This document shows, one piece after another, positions 7,082-13,965 of a stretch of 64,000 bases of DNA (the first letter of the stretch is position 1; the number at the start of each line of letters is the position of its first letter). This DNA comes from Streptomyces triculaminicus (GTDB lineage Bacteria > Actinomycetota > Actinomycetes > Streptomycetales > Streptomycetaceae). Location: assembly GCF_017349075.1 (NCBI RefSeq), contig NZ_JAFMOF010000004.1:248001-312000 (forward strand), read 5' to 3'. The notes below the pieces were generated by a model. It saw only the letters and a program-made list of their open reading frames with translations, was not told where the DNA came from and made no database searches. A program made the position numbers and the translations under genes.

Positions 7082-9394
7082 TCAGCTGAAGCGGCGGAGG
7101 CGGAGGCTGTTGGTGACGACGAAGACGGAGGAGAAGGCCATGGCCGCACCGGCGATCATCGGGTTGAGCAGGCCGGCCGCCGCGAGGGGAAGGGCGGCGA
7201 TGTTGTAGCCGAAGGCCCAGAAGAGGTTGCCCTTGATGGTGCCGAGGGTGCGGCGGGAGAGCCGGATGGCGTCCGCCGCCACGAGCAGGTCGCCGCGGAC
7301 GAGGGTGAGGTCGCCGGCCTCGATGGCCGCGTCGGTGCCGGTACCCATGGCCAGGCCGAGGTCGGCGGTGGCCAGGGCTGCCGCGTCGTTGACGCCGTCG
7401 CCGACCATGGCGACGGTACGGCCCTCGGCCTGGAGGCGCTTGACGACGTCGACCTTGTCCTGGGGGAGGACTTCGGCGATGACCTCGTCGATGCCCACCT
7501 CGCGGGCGACTGCCTCGGCGACGGCCTTGTTGTCACCGGTCAGCAGGACGGGGGTCAGCCCGAGGCGGCGCAGTTCGGCGATGGCGGCGGCGCTGGTGTC
7601 CTTGACGGCGTCGGCGACGGTGAGGACGCCGCGGGCCTGGCCGTCCCAGGCCACGGCCACGGCGGTGCGGCCCTCGGCTTCCGCGGCGGCCTTCGCCGCG
7701 GCGAGTTCGACCGGCAGCTCGATGACCCTCCCCCAAGGACCTCCGACAAGCTCCGGTCCAGGGGGTGCCCCCATGGCCAGCAGCTTCTCGCGGCCGACGA
7801 GGACGGCGTGTCCGTCGACGACGCCCTGGACGCCGAGGCCGGCGATGTTCTCGAAGCTCTCGGGGACGGGCAGGGCGCCGGTGCGCGTGGTGGCGCCGTC
7901 GGCGATGGCGCGGGCGATGGGGTGCTCGGAGGCGTGCTCCAGGGCGCCGGCCAGGCGCAGCAGGTCCTGCTCGGTGACGCCGGGGGCGGTGATGACCTCG
8001 TGCAGGGCCATCTTGCCGGTGGTGACGGTGCCGGTCTTGTCCAGGACGACGGTGTCGACGCGGCGGGTGGACTCCAGGACCTCGGGGCCCTTGATGAGGA
8101 TGCCGAGCTGGGCGCCGCGGCCGGTGCCGACCATGAGGGCGGTGGGGGTGGCGAGTCCCAGGGCGCAGGGGCAGGCGATGATCAGTACGGCGACGGCGGC
8201 GGTGAAGGCGGCGGTGGCGTCGCCGGTGACCGCGAGCCAGGTGAGCAGGGTGCCGAGGGCGATGAGAAGGACGACGGGGACGAAGACGCCGGAGATGCGG
8301 TCGGCCAGGCGCTGGACGGCGGCCTTGCCGTTCTGGGCGTCTTCGACCAGCTTGGCCATGCGGGAGAGCTGGGTGTCCGAGCCGACCCGGGTGGCCTCGA
8401 CGACCAGACGGCCGGAGACGTTGACGGTGGCGCCGGTGACGGCGTCGCCCACGGTCACGTCGACGGGGACGGACTCGCCGGTGAGCATCGAGGCGTCGAC
8501 GGCCGAACTGCCCTCGACCACCGTGCCGTCGGTGGCGATCTTCTCGCCGGGCCGTACGACGAACCGGTCGCCGGCCATCAGCTCCGCCACGGGTATGCGG
8601 GTTTCGCGCCCGTCGCGCAGCACGGTCACGTCCTTGGCGCCCAGCTCCAGCAGCGCTCGCAGGGCGGCACCGGCCTTGCGCTTGGACTTCGCCTCCAGGT
8701 AGCGCCCGGCGAGGATGAAGGCGGTGACGCCGGCGGCGGCCTCCAGGTAGATGGAGGAGGAGCCGTCCGTACGGGAGACGGCGAAGTCGAAGCCGTGGCG
8801 CATGCCCGGCATGCCGGCGTGGCCGAAGAACAGGGCCCACAGCGACCAGCCGAGGGCCGCGAGCGTACCGATCGACACCAGCGTGTCCATCGTCGCCGCC
8901 CCGTGCCGGGCGTTGGTCCACGCCGCCCGGTGGAACGGCAGCGCGCCCCACACCACCACCGGCGCGGCCAGCGTCAGGGACAGCCACTGCCAGTTGTCGA
9001 ACTGCAGCGCCGGCACCATCGCCATCAGCACGACCGGCACCGCGAGCACCAGCGAGACCAGCAGCCGCTGCCGCAGGGCGCCGGTCTCCCCGCCGTCGGC
9101 CGCCTCGGCGGCTTCCGGCCGGCCCGTCTCCGCCACCGGCTTCGCCGGTTCCTGCGCGGTGTAGCCGGTCTTCTCGACGGTGGCGATCAGCTCGGCGACC
9201 TCCACACCCGGCCCGTAGGCGACCTTGGCCTTCTCGGTCGCGAAGTTGACCGTCGCCGTGACGCCGTCCATCCGGTTGAGCTTCTTCTCGATGCGCGCGG
9301 CGCACGAGGCGCACGTCATGCCGCCTATGGAGAGCTCGACTTCGGCGGCGCGCAGGGCGGGCGTCACCGTCTTCTCGGGGGCCATGCTGGTCAT
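7082..9394 (-). CDS. copA: copper-translocating P1B-type ATPase
   Basis: 770 residues. An N-terminal heavy-metal domain carries GMTCASC (Cys28, Cys31). The membrane ion motif CPC sits near residue 408 in IIACPCALGLATPT, the phosphorylated Asp in DKTGT near 450, the P1B-specific HP pair in EHPIARAI, and the hinge GDGVNDAAAL near 666. The CPC type exports Cu(I) from the cytosol using ATP. The ATG at 9394 follows ccaggag and is better than the upstream in-frame ATG at 9433. It lies 94 bases downstream of copZ in the same direction, and a CsoR-type operator precedes copZ, so the pair should be copper-induced. Oddity: the nucleotide-binding domain contains an in-frame palindromic insertion at 7730-7765. 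Confidence 0.95.
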   Translation of the reverse strand: MTSMAPEKTVTPALRAAEVELSIGGMTCASCAARIEKKLNRMDGVTATVNFATEKAKVAYGPGVEVAELIATVEKTGYTAQEPAKPVAETGRPEAAEAADGGETGALRQRLLVSLVLAVPVVLMAMVPALQFDNWQWLSLTLAAPVVVWGALPFHRAAWTNARHGAATMDTLVSIGTLAALGWSLWALFFGHAGMPGMRHGFDFAVSRTDGSSSIYLEAAAGVTAFILAGRYLEAKSKRKAGAALRALLELGAKDVTVLRDGRETRIPVAELMAGDRFVVRPGEKIATDGTVVEGSSAVDASMLTGESVPVDVTVGDAVTGATVNVSGRLVVEATRVGSDTQLSRMAKLVEDAQNGKAAVQRLADRISGVFVPVVLLIALGTLLTWLAVTGDATAAFTAAVAVLIIACPCALGLATPTALMVGTGRGAQLGILIKGPEVLESTRRVDTVVLDKTGTVTTGKMALHEVITAPGVTEQDLLRLAGALEHASEHPIARAIADGATTRTGALPVPESFENIAGLGVQGVVDGHAVLVGREKLLAMGAPPGPELVGGPWGRVIELPVELAAAKAAAEAEGRTAVAVAWDGQARGVLTVADAVKDTSAAAIAELRRLGLTPVLLTGDNKAVAEAVAREVGIDEVIAEVLPQDKVDVVKRLQAEGRTVAMVGDGVNDAAALATADLGLAMGTGTDAAIEAGDLTLVRGDLLVAADAIRLSRRTLGTIKGNLFWAFGYNIAALPLAAAGLLNPMIAGAAMAFSSVFVVTNSLRLRRFS
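7730..7765. repeat. short palindromic repeat inserted in frame inside copA
   Basis: Imperfect inverted repeat: ccccc-aa-ggacc on the left and ggtcc-a-ggggg on the right around 13 bases. In copA it encodes a GAPPGPELVGGPWGR-like segment that breaks the usual run of the ATP-binding domain. It looks like one of the small GC palindromes scattered in Streptomyces genomes. Length and reading frame keep the protein open. Confidence 0.55.
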
Positions 9395-9463
9395 CGCGTA
9401 CTCCTGGGGAGGGCCGGACCGCGCGGCGTCCATATCAGTGGAGCGGCGCGGCCCGGCATCGAA

Positions 9464-9480
9464 ATACGGGGGAGGGGTAT
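9464..9480 (-). promoter_or_regulatory. weak CsoR-box-like palindrome before copA
   Basis: ATAC and GTAT ends enclose a G-rich centre, resembling a degraded version of the strong operator at 9863-9887. It lies in the 94-base copZ-copA gap. Its function is uncertain. Confidence 0.3.
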
Positions 9481-9488
9481 CGGGTGTC

Positions 9489-9782
9489 TCAGGCGCGGCC
9501 GGCGAGCTCGTAGCCCGCCTCGTCGACGGCGGCGCGGACGGCCTCGTCGTCCGGCGTGCCGGTGGACGTGACGGTCAGCAGGCCGGTGGCGGCCACGGCC
9601 TTGACGGACGTCACGCCGGGTATCGCGGAGACCTCCCGCGAGACCGAGCCCTCGCAGTGGCCGCAGGTCATGCCGGTCACCTTGTAGACCGTGGTGATGC
9701 CGACCTGGACGTCGGCCCGGGCGGCGGAGCCGCAGGTGCCGGCCGGGGTGCAGCAGGAGGTGGGGTTCGTCTGGGAGGTCAT
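9489..9782 (-). CDS. copZ: copper chaperone, heavy-metal-associated domain protein
   Basis: 97 residues. A single HMA domain (about 28-97) carries GMTCGHC with the two metal-binding cysteines, followed by the usual ferredoxin-like fold pattern and ending DEAGYELAGRA. The N-terminal tail TSCCTPAGTC contains three further cysteines, which may add a metal site, as seen in some actinobacterial CopZ proteins. It is expected to carry Cu(I) to CopA, encoded next in the operon. The ATG at 9782 has a ggaag ribosome site eight bases upstream. The CsoR-type palindrome about 80 bases upstream should overlap its promoter. Confidence 0.92.
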   Translation of the reverse strand: MTSQTNPTSCCTPAGTCGSAARADVQVGITTVYKVTGMTCGHCEGSVSREVSAIPGVTSVKAVAATGLLTVTSTGTPDDEAVRAAVDEAGYELAGRA

Positions 9783-9862
9783 GGCTGCTTCCTTCACGTC
9801 GTCGGTGCGCGGAATGTCCGAGGGGGCCGGGGCGGGTGCCTGGCGCCTCCTGCTGAACGCAA

Positions 9863-9887
9863 CCATATACCCCTGGGGGGTATATGG
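9863..9887 (-). promoter_or_regulatory. CsoR-type copper operator
   Basis: Perfect 11-base arms ccatatacccc (9863-9873) and ggggtatatgg (9877-9887) around three bases. This matches the known CsoR operator form TACCCC..GGGGTA of actinobacterial copper operons. It lies 80 bases upstream of copZ. No csoR gene is in the window, so the repressor would act from elsewhere. Confidence 0.85.
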
Positions 9888-9990
9888 AAAAGGGTGGCGG
9901 AGCGAGCGCGTAGTGCTGCAGGGTCTTGCGGGGCGGCGAGCTTGCGCCGTCGCCGCCCCGCGTACCGGGCCCGGCCTGGCTACTCGCGCG

Positions 9991-10274
9991 CTACGTGCGG
10001 CGGGTGACCGATTGACAGCGGCGCAGGCGCGAGGAGTTGGTGACCACCGGCAGGGAGGACAGCGCCATGGCGGCCGCCGCGATGATGGGGCTGAGGCGGA
10101 TGCCCCATAGCGGGTAGAGGGCGCCGGCGGTGAGGGGGACGCCGACGGCGTTGTAGACGAGGGCGAAGAACAGGTTCTGCCGGATGTTGTGCATGGTGGC
10201 CCGAGAGAGGCGGATGGCGGTGGGGACGCCTGTGAGGGAGCCGGAGATGAGGGTGATGTTGGCGGCGATCGCGT
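9991..10274 (-). pseudogene. C-terminal fragment of a second copper P-type ATPase
   Basis: The frame reads ITLISGSLTGVPTAIRLSRA, then NIRQNLFFALVYNAVGVPL and LSPIIAAAAMALSSLPVVTN. This is the end of a CopA-type ATPase: post-hinge Asp region and the last two membrane helices. Everything before the 'AANITLISG' segment is missing, and the sequence switches to IS701-type transposase text on the opposite strand. It belongs to a different paralogue from the intact copA, with clearly different residues. Confidence 0.8.
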
Positions 10275-10292
10275 AAGTGCCTGTTTTAGCAG

Positions 10293-10661
10293 GTGGCCGG
10301 GGCCAGGTGGTGCGTCGAGGAGTGCTTCCAGGCCGCGAAAGGCCAGGTCGGCCTGGACCACTACCAGATCCGCCACTGGACCGCCTGGCACCGGCACATC
10401 ACCCTGGCCATGCTCGCCCTGGCCTTCCTGGTCGTCCTCGCCGCCGACGCGACACCGGCCAGGACCGCACAACGGAACCGGCCCGCCCGCAGCACCGACC
10501 CGATCGACCTGACCGTCCCCGAGATCCGCCACCTGCTCGGCGCCTTCCTGGTTCCGCCGGCGACGTGCCCCCACAGGCTGCTGACCTGGTCAAACTGGCG
10601 CAGACACCACCAGGCCCGCAGGAGAGCCGTTCCCAGGCATCGTCAGGGGCGTCGCCGATGA
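10293..10661 (+). pseudogene. IS701-family transposase, C-terminal fragment
   Basis: GARWCVEECFQAAKGQVGLD, then RHWTAWHRHITLAMLALAFL are typical of the end of IS701-type DDE transposases of Streptomyces, including the late Glu region (VEECF). The first two-thirds of the gene are absent, and the join with the copper-ATPase fragment lies at about 10275-10290. No terminal repeats were recognised. This marks an IS-mediated deletion that removed most of the second copA. Confidence 0.8.
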
Positions 10662-10779
10662 GCTGGTTGATGCGCCAGCACCCGGCGAGGGATTTGACCT
10701 GCTGTGACTTCGGGACGGCGACGACGTATCAGCCGACCGTCCCTGTCGAAGCCGTCCGAGTGATTCGTGAGCTGTCTCC

Positions 10780-11028
10780 TCACGCGACGGATGGCCCAAG
10801 AAGCGAAGGCCAGCAGAGCGAAAGCTCGGGTGAAGACCCTCCAGAAGTGCGCTCCGCCGTGGATGGGCATAAGCCGCCGGGCAGTCCGTCCGGCCGTCCC
10901 GACCAGCGAAAGCGCACTCCGTACGACTCCATGTCATCTTCGCGCAGCCTGTCGCGGAGGCTCTCGAAGAGATAGTCGATCTCGTCGGCTCCCGTTTCCA
11001 GTTCTCGGTAGAGAAGGCGTAGGGGCAT
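10780..11028 (-). CDS. small hypothetical protein
   Basis: An 82-residue open frame whose first half is protein-like: MPLRLLYRELETGADEI, then DYLFESLRDRLREDD, predicted helical and acidic. The last 35 residues are low-complexity. ATG 11028 has only a weak ribosome site. I do not recognise a family. It lies between an IS701 fragment and the cse1 remnant, so it may itself be a remnant; the frame remains open upstream to 11262 without good content. Confidence 0.4.
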   Translation of the reverse strand: MPLRLLYRELETGADEIDYLFESLRDRLREDDMESYGVRFRWSGRPDGLPGGLCPSTAERTSGGSSPELSLCWPSLLGPSVA

Positions 11029-11107
11029 CCGCTCGGGTGGGATGCCAGGCGGCTGGGCGCCGCTGGAGTGCGGCCGCGGTGGCAGTACGGGGCTGTCGAG
11101 GGCGGGG

Positions 11108-11640
11108 AACCGGGACACTGGCCGCCCGCAGGCGTGGCGGGTGCTGCGCGACATCGCCGCCGGCATGCCGGGCGATAACCGGCTGCGCGCCGTGGTCGTG
11201 GACTGAAGCGGCCAGGTGGCCGCAGCGGGGCTCGCCGAGCTCGGCGGGGTGCGGGTGCGCACGGCCTGGATGGTCTACGGAAGCTAGTAGTCCGTGATCG
11301 CGGCGACCGTCGACGAGGTGCTGCCGGCCCCCGCGCTCAGCGACCCGGACCTGGGCCGCGCCACGGTGGAGGCTCTGGCGGAAACCGAGCGGGCCACGCT
11401 GGCCCTCGGCGACGTCGCCGCCACCGTGGACCGCGCGGTGGATGACGACGGAACCAGCAGGCAAGAGGCCGCCCGTCTTGCGGGGTTCGCCGCTGTCGAC
11501 GCAGCGTTCCGCACCTGGCTGGCCGACCTCCACCAGCATGAGGACCTGCCCTGGCAGCGCGCCGCGTGGCAGGCCAACTGCATCGGATCGGCCGCGAGGC
11601 CGCCGCTGCAGGAACTGACCACCAGCCGGGCCTGGACTAC
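11108..11640 (+). pseudogene. cse1: decayed cse1/casA (type I-E Cascade large subunit) remnant
   Basis: One plus-strand frame gives consecutive Cse1-like segments: RPQAWRVL, then LGGVRVRTAWMVYGS, SVIAATVDEVLPAPALSDP, TLALGDVAATVDRAV, and AGFAAVDAAFRTWLADL. In Cse1 proteins of actinobacteria the order is a DRPQAWR-like segment, a VGxVYGxQSSVI segment, an ALGxLAxNLA segment, then an ALDxPFRxWL segment. Here the frame is broken by TGA at 11204 and TAG-TAG at 11285-11290. The TAG-TAG falls exactly where the Q-S of YGxQSS is expected, consistent with CAG and TCG mutating to TAG. A frameshift near 11575 continues into HRIGREAAAAG in the next frame. The N-terminal two-thirds and all other cas genes are absent. 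The family assignment is from memory of the family pattern. Confidence 0.6.
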
Positions 11641-11714
11641 GAACGCATCAGCCCGGGAAACCCTTGTGAGCGCTGCCTCTCGCACGGACCCGTACCAGCA
11701 GCCGTCAAACCAAC

Positions 11715-11823
11715 TTCGTCTCCGCCGTCACAACTGCGCGATGCGCTTCGTCAATGTGGATGCAGGCACTCACCATGCGGCACCGCACCACCCATGCGGT
11801 CGCCGTACACCCTCGCGGTGCAC
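11715..11823 (+). promoter_or_regulatory. two-hairpin leader element, copy A
   Basis: This matches copy B at 13800-13915 almost base for base over its first 75 bases (starting ttcgtctccgccgtcaca). Hairpin 1 has arms accgca (11782-11787) and tgcggt (11795-11800). Hairpin 2 has arms 11805-11811 and 11817-11823 with one mismatch. It ends 28 bases before the start codon of the Rpf-like gene. Differences in hairpin 1 between copies keep pairing (A-T here, G-C in copy B). Confidence 0.6.
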
Positions 11824-11850
11824 CCTTCTCTCATCCACAGGACTTCCTCC

Positions 11851-13698
11851 ATGCCCAGAAGATCCCGCGGCGCCGTGCGTTTCGCTCTCTCCGCCGCCCT
11901 CATATCCGCCCTCGCCCCCGCCGCACTTCTCACCTCCGCCCCTCCCGCCTCCGCCGCCTCCCTGGCGATGTGGGAGCGGATCGCCCAGTGCGAGAGCACG
12001 GGCGACTGGACCGTCATCAACCCCGAGGGCCCCTACTACGGCGGCCTCCAGATCATGAAACCCACCTGGGACGCCTACAACGGACGGGAGTTCGCCGAGT
12101 ATCCGCACAAGGCGTCCAAGAAGGAGCAGATCACCGTCGCGGAGAGGATCCTCCGGGGTTCCGGGGCGAGCCAGTGGGGCAACTGCGCTCGCCGGGAGGG
12201 CCTGGTCAACGACGGCGTCGATCCGTACCCGCGCGCCACCCCGCCCGTCGCCCGTGTCACGGGCCCGGAGGGCCGTGGCGTCCTCGGCGGTACGGTCACG
12301 CTGTCCGCGTCCGTGACCGAGGAGGAGGGAAAGCCGACCGGGGCCACGTTCTTCGTGGACGGCGACGCCGTCGGTACGGCTTCCGGGTCCGGGCCCTCGT
12401 ACAGCGTGAGCCTGGACACCACGGCCCTGGCGGAGGGACCGCACACCGTGACCGCCCGCGCGGTCAACGACGCCGGCCAGACCGGGCCGATGTCCTCGGG
12501 CGTCTCCTTCTTCGTCGCCAACCGGGGCACGGCCGGGCAGGCCACCGGCGACTTCAACGGCGACGGCAAGGCCGACATCGCGATCCTCTACGGCTACGAC
12601 CGGGAGGGCAACGACAACCACACCGCTCTGTGGACGCTGCTGAGCACGGGCCGGGGCTCGTTCGCCACGCCGGTGAAGGTGTGGGACAACCTTGAAGCCG
12701 GGACCGGCTCCTGGGACTGGGCAAGCTCCAAGGTCACCGCCGGGGACTTCAACGGCGACGGCAGGACCGACATCGGCGTCCTCTACAACGAGGGCCAGGA
12801 CGACGCCAAGAACAACCGCACCGCCCTGTGGACCTTCACCAGCAACGGCTCCGGCTTCGGCAAGCCGGTGAAGCAGTGGCGGAGCACCCAGTCCTGGGAC
12901 TGGAAGCGGTCCAAGCCGGTCGCGGGCGACTTCAACGGCGACGGCAAGGCGGACGTCGGCATCCTCTACAACGAGGGCAAGGACAACACCGGCGACTTCC
13001 GTACCGCCTTCCACATCGCCTACGCCACGGCCGGCGGGATCCGGGAGCCGAAGCGGGCATGGGACAACAATGACCGGACGACCGGGTCCTGGAACTGGCA
13101 GAGCAGCAAGCCGGTGGCCGGGGACTTCAACGGCGACGGCAAAGCCGACCTCGGCATCCTCTACAACGAGGGCAAAGACAACACCGGCGACTTCCGCACC
13201 GCCTTCCACATCGCCTACGGAACCACCGACGCGATCACCCGGCCGAAGCGGGTCTGGGACAACAACGACCGGACGACCGGCAGCTGGAACTGGGAGCGCA
13301 GCAAGCCCGTCGCCGGGGACTTCAACGGCGACGGCAAAGCCGACCTCGGCATCCTCTATGACGAGGGCAAGGACAACACGGGCGACTTCCGCACGGCCTT
13401 CCACATCGCCTATGGCCGCGCCGACGGCATCAACGCCCCCAAGCGCGCGTGGGACAACAACGACCGCACCACCGGCAGCTGGAACGCCGACTCCGCCAAG
13501 CTGACCGCCGGTGACTTCGACGGCGACGGCAAGGCCGACCTGGGCGTCCTCTACAACGGCGGCGAGAGCCCCGACGGCAAGGGCGAGGTGAAGCTGTTCA
13601 CCTTCGCCGGCCGCGCCGAAGCGGTTTCCCCGCCGGTCGAGTCCTGGGGCAGCCGTACGTTCAGCTCCTGGCGGTGGTACCGCAGCGACCTGGCCTGA
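11851..13698 (+). CDS. secreted Rpf-like lysozyme/transglycosylase with Ig-like and FG-GAP/VCBS repeats
   Basis: 615 residues. A signal peptide ends about residue 35 (ASAA). The resuscitation-promoting-factor domain (about 36-115) has MWERIAQCESTGDW with the catalytic Glu, YYGGLQ and a second Cys in WGNC that would form the family disulphide. An Ig-like domain (about 130-225) follows (FVDGDAVGTA, LAEGPHTVTARA). Six tandem FG-GAP/VCBS units of about 63 residues come next, each opening DFNGDGKADxGILY, a probable Ca2+-binding loop, and the protein ends WYRSDLA. The role is peptidoglycan cleavage, with the repeats likely forming a beta-propeller-like adhesive part. The ATG at 11851 fits the signal peptide. 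The next gene is a paralogue with a different catalytic head. A terminator follows at 13747. Confidence 0.9.
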   Translation: MPRRSRGAVRFALSAALISALAPAALLTSAPPASAASLAMWERIAQCESTGDWTVINPEGPYYGGLQIMKPTWDAYNGREFAEYPHKASKKEQITVAERILRGSGASQWGNCARREGLVNDGVDPYPRATPPVARVTGPEGRGVLGGTVTLSASVTEEEGKPTGATFFVDGDAVGTASGSGPSYSVSLDTTALAEGPHTVTARAVNDAGQTGPMSSGVSFFVANRGTAGQATGDFNGDGKADIAILYGYDREGNDNHTALWTLLSTGRGSFATPVKVWDNLEAGTGSWDWASSKVTAGDFNGDGRTDIGVLYNEGQDDAKNNRTALWTFTSNGSGFGKPVKQWRSTQSWDWKRSKPVAGDFNGDGKADVGILYNEGKDNTGDFRTAFHIAYATAGGIREPKRAWDNNDRTTGSWNWQSSKPVAGDFNGDGKADLGILYNEGKDNTGDFRTAFHIAYGTTDAITRPKRVWDNNDRTTGSWNWERSKPVAGDFNGDGKADLGILYDEGKDNTGDFRTAFHIAYGRADGINAPKRAWDNNDRTTGSWNADSAKLTAGDFDGDGKADLGVLYNGGESPDGKGEVKLFTFAGRAEAVSPPVESWGSRTFSSWRWYRSDLA

Positions 13699-13746
13699 CA
13701 CGGGCGGGCGTGTCCCCCCCTGCCGTCCGTCGCCTCGGCACCCACA

Positions 13747-13770
13747 AGCCCCCGCCGCACGGCGGGGGCT
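13747..13770 (+). terminator. hairpin terminator after the Rpf-like gene
   Basis: A perfect 10-bp GC stem (13747-13756 / 13761-13770) with loop gcac, followed by ttcggctt. It separates the two paralogous hydrolase genes into independent units. Confidence 0.85.
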
Positions 13771-13799
13771 TCGGCTTCTCCAGAACAACTCGAAGCAAT

Positions 13800-13915
13800 T
13801 TCGTCTCCGCCGTCACATCTTCGCGACGCGCTTCGTCAAGGTGATGCAGGCACTCACCACGCGACGCCGCACCGCCTGTGCGGCCGCGTCATACGCCCCC
13901 TGCTTACCAGGGGGC
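13800..13915 (+). promoter_or_regulatory. two-hairpin leader element, copy B
   Basis: The partner of the element at 11715. Hairpin 1 has arms gccgca (13866-13871) and tgcggc (13879-13884). Hairpin 2 is a strong 8-bp stem (13895-13902 / 13908-13915), a possible attenuator, 50 bases before the start codon of the NlpC/P60-like gene. The primary sequence of hairpin 2 is not conserved between copies, but its presence and place are. Confidence 0.6.
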
Positions 13916-13965
13916 TTCTCGTCACCCCTGCACTGTTCCTTGCTTCGACGTGTCTGGAGACACCC

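Noticed and set aside
7025..9571. 848-residue plus-strand open frame opposite copA
   Set aside because: Antisense shadow; copA on the other strand has every P1B-ATPase motif.
10590..10937. Minus-strand open frames between the IS701 fragment and the cse1 relic
   Set aside because: Composition is shadow-like; only 10780-11028 shows a plausible helical protein start.
11715..13915. ydaO (c-di-AMP) riboswitch upstream of the Rpf-like and NlpC/P60-like genes
   Set aside because: The leaders are too short, and the conserved ydaO core could not be found; they match each other instead.
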